In this document: positions 33,749 to 43,005 of the stretch, piece after piece
Layout of the letters: each line of letters opens with the position of its first letter
Position numbering within the stretch: the stretch's first letter is position 1
Assembly (NCBI RefSeq): GCF_001612725.1
Contig: NZ_BDAZ01000050.1
Span: 38,481-102,480, forward strand
Direction: 5' to 3'
Origin: Nocardia anaemiae NBRC 100462
Lineage (GTDB): Bacteria > Actinomycetota > Actinomycetes > Mycobacteriales > Mycobacteriaceae
DNA length: 64,000 nucleotides
Position numbers and translations under genes: made by a program
Notes under the pieces: generated by a model
Seen by the model: only the letters and a program-made list of their open reading frames with translations
Database searches by the model: none
What the model was told of the DNA's origin: nothing

Positions 33749-34711
33749 TCAGGCCCAGAGCTGGCCGTCGAGGCGTTCCTCGGCCTCTTCGAGAGTTCCG
33801 TCGTATGCCCCGGTGGACAGGTACTTCCATCCGCCATCGGCAACCACGAAGGCGATATCCGCCCGCGTGCCCGCCCGCACGCATTTGCGCGCGACACCGA
33901 GTGCCGCGTGCAGAATCGCGCCGGTCGAAATGCCCGCGAAAATGCCTTCTTCCAATACCAGCTCGCGCGTGCGCTTTACCGCGTCGAAGGGACCGACCGA
34001 AAAACGAGTGGTCAGCACCGACTCGTCATAGAGCTCGGGAATGAAGCCCTCATCGATATTGCGCAGTCCGTACACGAGTTCGCCGTAGCGCGGTTCGGCC
34101 GCGACGATTTCGATGCCGGGCACCTTCTCACGCAGGAAACGGCCGGTCCCCATGAGCGTGCCGGTGGTGCCGAGACCCGCGACGAAATGCGTGATCTCGG
34201 GCAGGTCGGCGAGGATTTCCGGGCCGGTGGTCTCGTAGTGCGCCAAGGCATTGGCCGGATTGCCGTACTGGTACAGCATCACCCAGTCCGGATTCTCCTC
34301 GGCGATCTTCTTGGCCAGCGCGACCGCCTGATTCGAACCGCCCGCGGCCGGGGAATCGATGATTTCCGCACCGAACATGGTCAGCAGCTGACGCCGCTCG
34401 ACCGAGGTGTTCTCCGGCATCACGCAGACCAGCCGGTAGCCCTTGAGCTTGGCCGCCATGGCCAGGGAGATGCCGGTATTTCCGCTGGTCGGCTCCAGGA
34501 TCGTGCAGCCGGGCGAGAGCAGGCCGTCGGCCTCGGCCTGTTCGATCATCCGCAGGGCGGGACGGTCCTTGATGGAACCGGTCGGATTGCGGTCCTCGAG
34601 CTTGGCCCACAGCCGCACCGGATTTTCGCCGTCCCACTGCGGAGACAGGTTGCGCAGCCCGACCAGCGGGGTATTGCCGAGGGTCGCGATCAGCGATTCG
34701 TAGCGCGCCAC
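33749..34711 (-). CDS. cysM: O-phosphoserine sulfhydrylase (cysteine synthase CysM)
   Basis: PLP enzyme of 320 aa that makes cysteine from O-phosphoserine, taking sulfur from thiocarboxylated CysO. PLP lysine Lys48 in TGSIKDR; substrate loop PTSGNTG at about 74-80; Arg217 in YGLRNIDEGF aligns by offset with Arg220 of M. tuberculosis CysM, the residue selecting phosphoserine. C-terminal GQLWA closes the active site in that homologue. GTG start at 34711. Forms an operon with cysO and mec. Confidence 0.96.
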   Translation of the reverse strand: MARYESLIATLGNTPLVGLRNLSPQWDGENPVRLWAKLEDRNPTGSIKDRPALRMIEQAEADGLLSPGCTILEPTSGNTGISLAMAAKLKGYRLVCVMPENTSVERRQLLTMFGAEIIDSPAAGGSNQAVALAKKIAEENPDWVMLYQYGNPANALAHYETTGPEILADLPEITHFVAGLGTTGTLMGTGRFLREKVPGIEIVAAEPRYGELVYGLRNIDEGFIPELYDESVLTTRFSVGPFDAVKRTRELVLEEGIFAGISTGAILHAALGVARKCVRAGTRADIAFVVADGGWKYLSTGAYDGTLEEAEERLDGQLWA

Positions 34712-34719
34712 GGGGTCGA

Positions 34720-34992
34720 TCAGCCTCCAGCGACGGCGGGCAGGATGGTGACGCTCGCGCCCTCGGGCACCTCCGCGTCGAGACCGCCCGCGAAGCGCAC
34801 ATCCTCGTCGTCGACGTAGATGTTGACGTAGCGGTTCAGCTTGCCGTCCTTGAGCAGCCGCTCCGCGAGCCCCGGATGGTTGGCCTCGAGATTGTCGATC
34901 AGCGCGGAAAGGGTCGAGCCCTGCGCGTCGACACGCTTCTCGCCTCCGGTGAGGCCACGCATGATGGTCGGGATGGACACGGTTACCGGCAT
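34720..34992 (-). CDS. cysO: ubiquitin-like sulfur carrier CysO
   Basis: 90-aa beta-grasp (ThiS/MoaD-like) protein ending VAGG; the terminal Gly-Gly is thiocarboxylated and gives its sulfur to CysM, leaving a CysO-cysteine adduct. Middle segment NRYVNIYVDDEDVRF is typical. ATG at 34992 after GAGGAG. Eight bases before cysM. Confidence 0.96.
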   Translation of the reverse strand: MPVTVSIPTIMRGLTGGEKRVDAQGSTLSALIDNLEANHPGLAERLLKDGKLNRYVNIYVDDEDVRFAGGLDAEVPEGASVTILPAVAGG

Positions 34993-35023
34993 GGGGACTC
35001 CTCGAATTCAGCGAACATGGGTA

Positions 35024-35446
35024 CTAAGCGGTCTCGTACGCATCGACGATCCGGACCGGCTCCTCGGTGACCACACCGTCCACGATCCGGTAGCTGCGCA
35101 GCTCGTGCTGCTCGGGATCGCGGGTGGAGATCAACACGTAATGCGCGAACGGCTCGGACGCGTAGGAGATGTCGGTGCGGCTCGGATAGGCCTCGGTGGC
35201 GGTATGCGAGTGGTAGATGACCACCGGTGTCTCGTCGGCATCGTCCATGGCCCGCCACACCTTCAGCTGTTCACCGGAATCGAACCGGTAGAAGGTCGGC
35301 GAGCGCTCGGCATTCATCATGGCGATGAACCGCTCCGGCCGATCCGACCCCTCCGGACCGGCGATGACGCCGCAGGCCTCGTCCGGGTGATCGGCGCGCG
35401 CATGCGCCACCATCGCCTCCACCAGGTCGGTCCTGATCACCAGCAC
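35024..35446 (-). CDS. mec: CysO-cysteine peptidase Mec (JAMM metalloprotease)
   Basis: 140-aa JAMM/MPN+ zinc protease that frees cysteine from the CysO-cysteine adduct. Zinc site HSHTATEAYPSRTD (H-x-H-x10-D) and catalytic Glu in DEACGVIAG. GTG start at 35446 with GGAAGG ahead. The trio mec-cysO-cysM completes an oxidant-resistant cysteine route. Confidence 0.95.
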   Translation of the reverse strand: MLVIRTDLVEAMVAHARADHPDEACGVIAGPEGSDRPERFIAMMNAERSPTFYRFDSGEQLKVWRAMDDADETPVVIYHSHTATEAYPSRTDISYASEPFAHYVLISTRDPEQHELRSYRIVDGVVTEEPVRIVDAYETA

Positions 35447-35621
35447 GAGTCAACCTTCCGCATCTCACCCATCGCACCCGACAACCACCCAGAATATTCG
35501 GCTATTCCCGCCCCCTCTCCCTCGGTCCCCTTCCCGTGCTCCCGCAAACGTTCGTGAATTCCGCCCGGCATGTCGGACGGCGAGTCGCTATGCGAGAGCC
35601 TCCGAAGCTTTGCGGGAGCCG

Positions 35622-36683
35622 CTAGGAACGGGGGAAGAGGTCGGAGTAGGCGGGGATGCCTGCGACGGAGTGGGCGGTGAGGATGGCGTCGAGGATGGCG
35701 CGCTCGACGCAGAGTGCGGCCGCGGTGCAGACCTCGTCCAGGACCAGCAGGTCGGATGGGAAGGCGGGCGGCATCGGGGTCTCGGTGATTTCGGCGGTGC
35801 CGGTGGACAGAGCGAATATGGTGTCGCCGTCGAGCGGCGAGTGGGCGGGGCGGATGGCGCGGGCGAGCCCGTCGTGGGCAGTGGTGGCCAAGCGCTGACA
35901 GCTGGCTGGGTCCAGGGGTGCGTCGGTGGCGACGACACCGATGGTCGTGTTGAGGACAGTGCCCTTGACCGGGAGTGCGTTGGCCACGGCCAGTTGCTCG
36001 GGCGTAGCGGGATGCAGGCCGAATGCGTCGGGGCCCTCGGTGCCGACGCCCCACGGCAGGCCGGTGCGCGGGTCGAAAACCGAGCCGACGGGATTGGCGA
36101 CAACCAGCGCCGCCACTGTCACGCCCGCGGCGGGACCCGCGCCGAGCACAATGCTCGCCGTTCCCACGCCGCCCTTGATCGAACCGGCCCGCGCGCCGAC
36201 GCCCGCGCCGACGCACCCGCGTTCGAACTCCTCCGCCGCCGTATCGGCCGCCAGGAAGCCGAAATCGGCGGTCGGTCGAATTCGCCAGTCCCCCACCGGA
36301 AGATCGAAGATCACCGCGGCGGGCACGATCGGCACCACCCGACTCGGATCGGTGGGATCCATCGGTATGCCCTCGTGATGTTCCTCCAGCCAACGCATTA
36401 CGCCATCCGCGGCCGCGAGTCCGTAGGCGCTGCCGCCGGTCAGCAGGATCGAATTCACTTGGCGCACAGTGTTGCCCGGGTCCAATAGATCGGTTTCCCT
36501 GGTCCCAGGCCCGCCGCCGCGCACATCGACCGCGGCGACCGCGCCGCCGGGCACGCGCACGACGGTGCAGCCGGTCGCCGCACCGGAACCCAGGGTGGCG
36601 TCCGGATCGAGCACATGATGGTGCCCGACCAACAGACTGGGGACATCGGTCAGCGAATTACGCAGTCCCACTTGCGCGTTCAC
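35622..36683 (-). CDS. P1/DmpA-family peptidase (Rv1333-like)
   Basis: 353-aa N-terminal-nucleophile (Ntn) hydrolase of the DmpA/P1 aminopeptidase family. The self-processing site is the VLNTTIGVVATDAPL segment, where the threonine after Asn becomes the nucleophile; GSAYGLAAADGVMRWLEE and GVGTASIVLG are other family segments. GTG start at 36683 with GAGGAG nine bases ahead; a longer frame to 36758 overlaps the upstream gene. Substrate unknown. Confidence 0.88.
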   Translation of the reverse strand: MNAQVGLRNSLTDVPSLLVGHHHVLDPDATLGSGAATGCTVVRVPGGAVAAVDVRGGGPGTRETDLLDPGNTVRQVNSILLTGGSAYGLAAADGVMRWLEEHHEGIPMDPTDPSRVVPIVPAAVIFDLPVGDWRIRPTADFGFLAADTAAEEFERGCVGAGVGARAGSIKGGVGTASIVLGAGPAAGVTVAALVVANPVGSVFDPRTGLPWGVGTEGPDAFGLHPATPEQLAVANALPVKGTVLNTTIGVVATDAPLDPASCQRLATTAHDGLARAIRPAHSPLDGDTIFALSTGTAEITETPMPPAFPSDLLVLDEVCTAAALCVERAILDAILTAHSVAGIPAYSDLFPRS

Positions 36684-36718
36684 AGCACGTACTCCTCGAG
36701 CATCACGGCCCGACGCCG

Positions 36719-37288
36719 TCAGGGCGCGAGGGCCTGCAGCAGCGAATCCTGCATCCACGTCAGCCAGTGATACACATCCAGATGCGGCCCGCGCGGATCA
36801 TCGGGTTCGAGATGATCCGGTGTCTCGGCATCGATTCCGAGCACCGTGCCCAATGCCAGGCGCACATCGGTCAGCGCGGTCAACCAGGCGTCGGCCTGCT
36901 CCGGCGTCAACACGATCTTGCCGCCATCGGTCGGCACCGTATTCAGCACCACCGATCCGGCGGCCAGCTTGGCGTCGATGATCTCCGGCTCGTGCAGACT
37001 GCGCAGCGCGCTGTTGAGATCGGCGCGATCGGCGTCGGGAGAGCCCGGTTCACTCCGGTGGAAGTCCGGCAGCAGCCGGTGCAGCCGGGGATCGTCGGGC
37101 GGGGTGGTATTGCCGCTGCGCAACCCGGTGAGCTCGGCGAGCTCATCGTCGGGTGCGGATTCGGCCCGCTCGGTCAGCAGGCCGGAAACGGCGCCGACCA
37201 GGGACCGCAGTACGCTCGCCTCACGCGCGTCCATTTCGGATCGCAATTTGAGGCCGCTCAGCGAGTTTTTCCGGCTCCACTTACGCAC
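36719..37288 (-). CDS. DUF2017 protein (Rv1332-like)
   Basis: 189-aa acidic, helical protein of the DUF2017 family, always encoded next to clpS in actinobacteria. Features: ASVLRSLVGAVSGLL, a central EIIDAKLAAGSVVLNTVP, and C-terminal LDVYHWLTWMQDSLLQAL. GTG start at 37288; TACCCT seven bases ahead implies its own leaderless promoter although clpS is just upstream. Older annotations call it a transcriptional regulator without proof; a link to ClpS/ClpC proteolysis is a guess from linkage. Confidence 0.82.
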   Translation of the reverse strand: MRKWSRKNSLSGLKLRSEMDAREASVLRSLVGAVSGLLTERAESAPDDELAELTGLRSGNTTPPDDPRLHRLLPDFHRSEPGSPDADRADLNSALRSLHEPEIIDAKLAAGSVVLNTVPTDGGKIVLTPEQADAWLTALTDVRLALGTVLGIDAETPDHLEPDDPRGPHLDVYHWLTWMQDSLLQALAP

Positions 37289-37311
37289 TGACGTCAGGGT
37301 AGTCGTACCGG

Positions 37312-37632
37312 TCAGTCGTCACGTTGCATGGTCGCCCAGAGTCCTGCGGCGTGCAGCCGTCGCACGTCCTGTTCCATTTTGTCCCGCGACCCCGACGACA
37401 CCACTGCCTTGCCCTCGTTGTGCACCTTGAGCATCAATTCGGTCGCCTTCGCTTTGCTGTAGCCGAACAGCTTCTGGAAGATGTAGGCGACGTAGTGCAT
37501 GAGGTTGACCGGATCATCCCAGACGACCGTTACCCACGGACGGTCCTCGGCCTCCAGGATCTCGGTGTATTCGACCGCCTCCGGAGTCGCCTGTGCCGCC
37601 GACAATGTCGCTTTCGCTTCGCACAAGGCCAT
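37312..37632 (-). CDS. clpS: ClpS adaptor
   Basis: 106-aa N-end-rule adaptor that delivers substrates to ClpC/ClpP. ClpS signature WVTVVWDDPVNLMHYVAYIF, KLMLxVHNEGKAVVSSG-like segment and LHAAGLWATMQ at the end. ATG at 37632 is fixed by TACCCT seven bases before it (leaderless). Divergent from pncB. Confidence 0.94.
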   Translation of the reverse strand: MALCEAKATLSAAQATPEAVEYTEILEAEDRPWVTVVWDDPVNLMHYVAYIFQKLFGYSKAKATELMLKVHNEGKAVVSSGSRDKMEQDVRRLHAAGLWATMQRDD

Positions 37633-37746
37633 AACACTCAGGGTACGACTCGACTCCGGATACACAACACCCGTCCACCAGTAATCGACAGACACCCCGG
37701 CCACAGCCGCCTATCATGCCCGCCACGGCTGTCTACAGTGGCTTGG

Positions 37747-39048
37747 GTGGACATGCGCAGCACCGCACTGCTGACCGATCAGTACGAACTGACCATGCTC
37801 GCGGCCGCCCTCGGCGACGGCTCGGCGCACCGGCGCTGCACCTTCGAGGTGTTTGCACGGCGCTTGCCGAATGGTCGCCGTTACGGCGTGGTCGCGGGCA
37901 CCGGACGGCTGGTCGAGGCGCTGGCACATTTTCGTTTCGAGGATCCGGAGCTCGATATCGCGGCCGGTTTCCTGGACTCGAAAACCATCGATTGGCTGCG
38001 CGAGTACCGATTCACCGGCGATATCGACGGCTATCCGGAGGGCGAACTGTATTTTCCGGGCTCCCCGATTCTTTCGGTGCGCGGCAGCTTCGCCGAATGC
38101 GTCCTGTTGGAGACCCTCGCCCTGTCGATCCTCAACCACGACAGCGCGATCGCCTCGGCGGCCGCCCGCATGGTGAGCGCGGCCGACGGCCGTCGGATAA
38201 TCGAGATGGGCTCGCGCCGCGCCCACGAACTCGCCGCGCCGTCCTGCTCACGCGCCGCATATCTGGCCGGTTTCGACGCCACTTCGAATCTGGAGGCCGT
38301 TCGCCGCTTCGGTGTGCCAGGAGCGGGCACCAGCGCGCATGCGTTCACGCTGCTGCACAGCACTGCGGACGGCGCGCATGAGGCGGCCGCGTTCCGCGGT
38401 CAGATCGAGGCGCTTGGCATCGGCACAACACTGCTGGTCGACACCTTCGACATCACCCAGGGAGTGGCGACCGCCATCGAGGTCGCCGGACCCGAATTGG
38501 GCGGTGTGCGTATCGATTCCGGTGATCTCGGCGTACTGGCGCGACAGGTGCGCGACCAACTCGACGGACTCGGCGCGACCAAGACCCGCATCGTGGTCTC
38601 CGGTGATCTGGACGAGTACGCGATCGCCGCACTGCGCGCCGAACCGGTGGACGCCTATGGGGTCGGGACGTCGCTGGTCACCGGGTCCGGAGCGCCCACC
38701 GCCGGAATGGTCTACAAGCTGGTCGAGGTGGACGGGTTGCCGGTCGCCAAGCGCAGCAGCCACAAGGAGTCGCGCGGCGGCACCAAGAAGGCGATTCGGC
38801 TGTCCCGCCGGACCGGGACCGTGGTCGAGGAGATCGTCTATCCGGCCGCCGGAACCCAGCCCGCCGCAAACGGATTCGAGGTTCGCGAACTGTTGGTCCC
38901 GCTGGTGCGCGACGGCGAACCGGTCGATGAGCTGCCCACGCTCGCGGACGCCCGCAAGTTGGTGGCGCGCGGTTTGGTCAGCCTGCCGTGGGAGGGCCTG
39001 AAACTGTCGGCTGGGGAACCTGCGATTCCGACGACATTTGTGAACTGA
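37747..39048 (+). CDS. pncB: nicotinate phosphoribosyltransferase
   Basis: 433-aa enzyme making nicotinate mononucleotide from nicotinate and PRPP in NAD salvage. Motifs: LLTDQYELTMLAAAL, MGSRRAHE with the autophosphorylated His, FDATSNLEA, RIDSGDLGVLARQVR, VSGDLDEYAI, YGVGTSLVTGSGAP and KRSSHKES. GTG 37747 is chosen because TACAGT lies exactly seven bases before it; ATG 37753 is an in-frame alternative. Works with the nicotinamidase at 39365. Confidence 0.95.
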   Translation: MDMRSTALLTDQYELTMLAAALGDGSAHRRCTFEVFARRLPNGRRYGVVAGTGRLVEALAHFRFEDPELDIAAGFLDSKTIDWLREYRFTGDIDGYPEGELYFPGSPILSVRGSFAECVLLETLALSILNHDSAIASAAARMVSAADGRRIIEMGSRRAHELAAPSCSRAAYLAGFDATSNLEAVRRFGVPGAGTSAHAFTLLHSTADGAHEAAAFRGQIEALGIGTTLLVDTFDITQGVATAIEVAGPELGGVRIDSGDLGVLARQVRDQLDGLGATKTRIVVSGDLDEYAIAALRAEPVDAYGVGTSLVTGSGAPTAGMVYKLVEVDGLPVAKRSSHKESRGGTKKAIRLSRRTGTVVEEIVYPAAGTQPAANGFEVRELLVPLVRDGEPVDELPTLADARKLVARGLVSLPWEGLKLSAGEPAIPTTFVN

Positions 39049-39247
39049 TCCGGACGGCTTCGGCGTTGCGTCGCTTGGCCAGCCATTCCACGAACGAGAT
39101 CGCGACCAGCACGATCAGGAACCCCTTGATCAGCAGCCGTACCCAGTCACCCACCTCGCCGGGTCGATCCCCGAGCAGAAAAGCGGTGGCCAGATAGGCC
39201 GTATAGCCGATGAAGAGTGCGATCGAGATTCTGACGGTGCTGTTCAC
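38978..39247 (-). CDS. small two-helix membrane protein
   Basis: 89-aa protein with two membrane segments (ISIALFIGYTAYLATAFLLG and LLIKGFLIVLVAISFVEWLA) and a polar C-terminus. GTG start at 39247 after GGAGG with five bases between. It lies antisense to its neighbours and its last 71 bases overlap the end of pncB on the other strand. No family recognised; placement between the two NAD-salvage genes is the only hint. Confidence 0.65.
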   Translation of the reverse strand: MNSTVRISIALFIGYTAYLATAFLLGDRPGEVGDWVRLLIKGFLIVLVAISFVEWLAKRRNAEAVRISSQMSSESQVPQPTVSGPPTAG

Positions 39248-39364
39248 GTGGACCTCCGAGTGTTCGTAGCCCGCCCGATCGATCAGGCGGCACAATGTAA
39301 TCCACAGACAGGAGCCCGAGTGTTTACACCCTCGGCGCTCAGATCGTGGAAAGGTGAGGTCGAC

Positions 39365-39931
39365 ATGAACCGAGCGTTGATCATCGTCGACGTGCAGAAC
39401 GATTTCTGCGAGGGTGGATCATTGGCCGTCACCGGCGGGGCCACGGTCGCCCGGCGCATCACCGGCTACCTGAACTCCGCGCATTACAGTGCGGTCGTAG
39501 CCACCCGCGACTACCACATCGATCCGGGCGGCCATTTCTCCGAACATCCGGATTATGTGGACACCTGGCCGCCGCACTGCCGGGTCGGCACCTCCGGCGC
39601 GGATTTCCACCCCGCGTTGAATACCGAGCAGATCCAGGAGATCTTCTCCAAGGGCCAATACAGCGCCGCCTATTCGGGTTTCGAAGGCGCCACCGAGGAC
39701 GGCACCGGTCTCGCCGACTGGCTGCGCGAGCGCGCCATCGACGAACTCGACATCGTCGGAATCGCCACCGACCACTGTGTCCGCGCGACCGCGCTGGACG
39801 CCCGCATCGAAGGTTTCGACACCAGGGTGCTGCTGGACTTCACCGCGGGCGTCGCACCCGATACCACCACCGCCGCACTCGACCGCATGCGTGCGGCGGG
39901 CGTGGATATCGAGGGTTCGGTCGTTCGCTGA
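39365..39931 (+). CDS. pncA: nicotinamidase (pyrazinamidase)
   Basis: 188-aa isochorismatase-fold amidase converting nicotinamide to nicotinate; homologues also activate pyrazinamide. Catalytic Asp in VDVQNDFCEG, Lys in SKGQY, Cys in GIATDHCVRAT; iron site DYHIDPGGHFSEHP. ATG at 39365 preceded by AGGTGAGG. Product feeds PncB, encoded just upstream. Confidence 0.95.
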   Translation: MNRALIIVDVQNDFCEGGSLAVTGGATVARRITGYLNSAHYSAVVATRDYHIDPGGHFSEHPDYVDTWPPHCRVGTSGADFHPALNTEQIQEIFSKGQYSAAYSGFEGATEDGTGLADWLRERAIDELDIVGIATDHCVRATALDARIEGFDTRVLLDFTAGVAPDTTTAALDRMRAAGVDIEGSVVR

Positions 39932-40054
39932 CGCAGACCGTCCACCTCGACCTGCCGGATGACACGCCGGGTTCGCATTTGGAAGGTGTGCGAAGCAGGC
40001 CGAGGATCCGATCGGGCGGTGATCTGTGTCGGTCCTAAGCAGTAGGCTCGTCGC

Positions 40055-42100
40055 GTGCCCGAACTGCCGCCCGTCCCCGAGCTTTTGGCCACCGCTGTGC
40101 GCGCGCTCGGCGGGAAGGAGCGCGTCGGGCAGGTGACGATGGCGGCGGCGGTCGATCACGCCATCGATACCAAGGAGCATCTCGCGGTGCAGGCGGGCAC
40201 CGGGACCGGTAAGTCGCTGGCGTATCTGGTGCCGAGTCTGCGTCATGCGGTGCGCACCGGGCGGACCGTGGTGGTCTCGACCGCGACGATCGCACTGCAA
40301 CGTCAGCTGGTCGACCGGGATCTGCCGCGCCTGGCCGAGGCACTGAGCAAACCGCTGGGTCGGGAGGCGAAATTCGCGATTCTCAAGGGGCGCAATAACT
40401 ATTTGTGCCTGAACAAGATCAATAGTGCGATCCCGGACGAGCCCGCGGAGGCCGAACTCTTCGACGCATTCGCCATCTCGCGGCTGGGCCGGGAGGTGCA
40501 GCGGCTCAACGAATGGGCCTCGAATACCGAAACCGGCGATCGGGATGAGCTCGCTCCCGGGGTCACCGACCGGGCCTGGCGGCAGGTCAGCGTGTCGTCG
40601 CGGGAATGCCTCGGCAAATCGCGCTGCCCGTTCGGCCAGGACTGCTTCGCCGAACGAGCAAGGACGGAATCGGCCCAGGCCGATGTGGTGGTGACCAATC
40701 ACGCCCTACTCGCCATCGATGCGATCAGCGGCATCCAGGTGCTGCCCGAACACGATGTGGTCGTCATCGATGAGGCGCACGAATTGGTCGATCGGGTCAC
40801 CGGCGTCGCCACCGCCGAACTCGCCGCATCGGCGATCAGCGCCGCGGCCCGGCGCTGCGCCAAACTCATCGACCAGCAGGAAGTGGACCGGCTGGAGGAG
40901 GCCGCCGAGGCCTGGCACACGGTGCTCGACGAACTGCCCGCCGCCCGCTGGGACAGCCTGCCGGATGGCATCGCGCCGGTGCTCGCTCTGGTCCGCGATG
41001 CCGCCTGGAACGCCCGCACCGCGCTCGCCCCACAGGGCGGCACCACCGCACAGGGTGATCCGGAAAGCGCCGCCGCCCGCACCCAGGCGCTGGCCGCCAT
41101 CGATGAGGTGCACGACAGCGCGGTGCGCGCGTTGACCGCGTTCGACGAATCCGATCCGGCCAAGCGCCACGACGTCATCTGGCTCGCCGCCGACGAGATC
41201 CGCGGCGTCACCCGGCGCACGCTGCGTATGGCGCCGCTGTCGGTGGGCGGGCTATTGCGCAGCAGACTTTTCGGCACCGCCACCGTCGTGCTGACCTCGG
41301 CCACCCTGCAGATCGGCGGCTCCTTCGACGGACTCGCCATCACCTGGGGTCTGCCCGCCCAATCGGGCAGCCGCGGCGATGCCGCCACCGCGAACGGCGC
41401 GCAGGCGCCCTCGGACGCGGAGACCGTGCGCTGGAGTTCGCTCGATGTCGGCTCGCCGTTCGACCATGCCAAGTCGGGAATCCTGTATGTGGCGAAGCAT
41501 CTGCCCGCACCTGGTAGAGATGGTCTGGCACCGGCCTACCTCGACGAAATCGAGCGGCTGATCAGCGCCGCGGGCGGGCGCACGCTCGGGCTGTTCTCTT
41601 CGATGCGCGCCGCCCGCGCGGCCACCGACGCGCTGCGCGAACGACTGAATACGCCGGTTTTGTGTCAAGGGGACGACGCAACCGGTGCGCTGGTGCGCAA
41701 GTTCGCCGACGACCCGGAGACCTCCCTGTTCGGCACGCTGTCGCTGTGGCAGGGCGTCGATGTGCCGGGTCCGTCGCTGAGTCTGGTGATCCTGGATCGA
41801 ATCCCGTTCCCACGCCCCGACGATCCGCTGCTGACCGCGCGACAGCGGGCCGTCGAGTCGCGCGGCGGCAATGGCTTCATGACCGTCGCGGCCAATCACG
41901 CCGCGCTGCTGCTGGCCCAGGGCACCGGCAGGCTGTTGCGCAGCGTCGATGACCGCGGTGTCGTCGCGATCCTGGATTCCCGTTTGGCGACCGCGCGCTA
42001 CGGCGGCTATCTGCGGGCCTCACTGCCGCCGTACTGGGAGACCGCCGATCCCGAAGTCGTCACCAAAGCGCTGCGGCGACTCGCCGCCGCAAGCGCCTGA
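40055..42100 (+). CDS. dinG: ATP-dependent helicase DinG
   Basis: 681-aa XPD-like superfamily 2 helicase. Walker A GTGTGKS near residue 48, iron-sulfur cluster cysteines in NNYLCLNK and ECLGKSRCPFGQDCF, DEAH box VVIDEAHELVD, and motif VI GTGRLLRSVDDRG. Acts on R-loops, D-loops and replication blocks in homologues. GTG start with TAGGCT six bases before it (leaderless). Orthologue of Rv1329c by position. Confidence 0.94.
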   Translation: MPELPPVPELLATAVRALGGKERVGQVTMAAAVDHAIDTKEHLAVQAGTGTGKSLAYLVPSLRHAVRTGRTVVVSTATIALQRQLVDRDLPRLAEALSKPLGREAKFAILKGRNNYLCLNKINSAIPDEPAEAELFDAFAISRLGREVQRLNEWASNTETGDRDELAPGVTDRAWRQVSVSSRECLGKSRCPFGQDCFAERARTESAQADVVVTNHALLAIDAISGIQVLPEHDVVVIDEAHELVDRVTGVATAELAASAISAAARRCAKLIDQQEVDRLEEAAEAWHTVLDELPAARWDSLPDGIAPVLALVRDAAWNARTALAPQGGTTAQGDPESAAARTQALAAIDEVHDSAVRALTAFDESDPAKRHDVIWLAADEIRGVTRRTLRMAPLSVGGLLRSRLFGTATVVLTSATLQIGGSFDGLAITWGLPAQSGSRGDAATANGAQAPSDAETVRWSSLDVGSPFDHAKSGILYVAKHLPAPGRDGLAPAYLDEIERLISAAGGRTLGLFSSMRAARAATDALRERLNTPVLCQGDDATGALVRKFADDPETSLFGTLSLWQGVDVPGPSLSLVILDRIPFPRPDDPLLTARQRAVESRGGNGFMTVAANHAALLLAQGTGRLLRSVDDRGVVAILDSRLATARYGGYLRASLPPYWETADPEVVTKALRRLAAASA

Positions 42101-42110
42101 GCAGGCCAAA

Positions 42111-42128
42111 TTGTGAGACCACTCACAA
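42111..42128. promoter_or_regulatory. 18-bp palindrome after dinG
   Basis: TTGTGAG-ACCA-CTCACAA, perfect 7-bp arms, ten bases past the dinG stop and about 165 bases before the methyltransferase start. It is AT-rich in the outer arms, unlike a typical terminator, so it may be an operator for the downstream gene or a weak terminator. Confidence 0.45.
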
Positions 42129-42294
42129 AGCATTCCAATACTTCCAGGCAGAAGTAAATTTGAGAATCGGTACTCCGGTGAGACCCCAATTCCCACACCG
42201 GATGTATCGGCGGTCCCCGCGCCAAGCCCTGCACGCGGCGCGGGGACACCACAAATCCCTGTCACGGCCGGTCCACCCATGAGACCGTTTCCCA

Positions 42295-43005
42295 ATGACG
42301 CACCAGCCAGATATCGACGCCCTCGGCGAATTCTTGATCAGCGCAAGGTCTTTGGCCGAGTACCGGGCCATCTTCGCACTCACCGAAGCCGACCTCGACG
42401 GACGCATCCTCGACTGTCCAGGCGGCGCAGCGAGTTTCACCGCGGAGGCCAGTGAACTCGGGGCCACCGTCATCGCGGCCGATCCGATCTACGCCCAACC
42501 CGCGGAGCAACTGCGCACCCTCGCCATCTCCGAAACCGATCGCGGAAACGTTTGGGCAACAGCACATCTGGACCGCTACCGGTGGGATTTCTACGGCGAT
42601 CCGCAACAGCATCGAGCGATACGCCTGGCTGCCGCGGCCCGCTTCGGCGCCGACCTCGCCGCACATCGAGATCGGTACGTCGCGGCGCTCCTGCCGTCGC
42701 TTCCCTTCCCCGACAACAGCTTCGATCTGGTCCTGAGCTCACATCTGCTCTTCACCTACGCCGACCGCCTCGATCCGGATTTCCATCTGGCATGCCTGCT
42801 CGAGCTCTCCCGAGTATCCGCGGGCGAGACCCGCCTCTACCCGCTGGTCGATCACACCGGCGTACGCCAAGACGATCTGGTCGCGCACCTGCGAAAAGAA
42901 CTGCACGACAAGGGAATCCGCTCATCGCTGCGGGAAACGGCCTACGAGTTCCACCGCGGGGCGACCACGGTCCTGGTTCTGCACTCGATCAGATCGTCCA
43001 TTTGA
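42295..43005 (+). CDS. SAM-dependent methyltransferase-like protein
   Basis: 236-aa class I methyltransferase-like fold. Motif I reads ILDCPGGAASFTAEASELG (glycine loop with Pro in place of the usual Gly), followed by VIAADP with the ribose-binding acid. PFPDNSFDLVLSSHLLFTYA is the post-motif active-site strand. The glycine loop is unusual, so cofactor binding is likely but not certain. Its last 17 bases overlap the convergent DoxX gene. Absent from the equivalent mycobacterial locus. Confidence 0.7.
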   Translation: MTHQPDIDALGEFLISARSLAEYRAIFALTEADLDGRILDCPGGAASFTAEASELGATVIAADPIYAQPAEQLRTLAISETDRGNVWATAHLDRYRWDFYGDPQQHRAIRLAAAARFGADLAAHRDRYVAALLPSLPFPDNSFDLVLSSHLLFTYADRLDPDFHLACLLELSRVSAGETRLYPLVDHTGVRQDDLVAHLRKELHDKGIRSSLRETAYEFHRGATTVLVLHSIRSSI

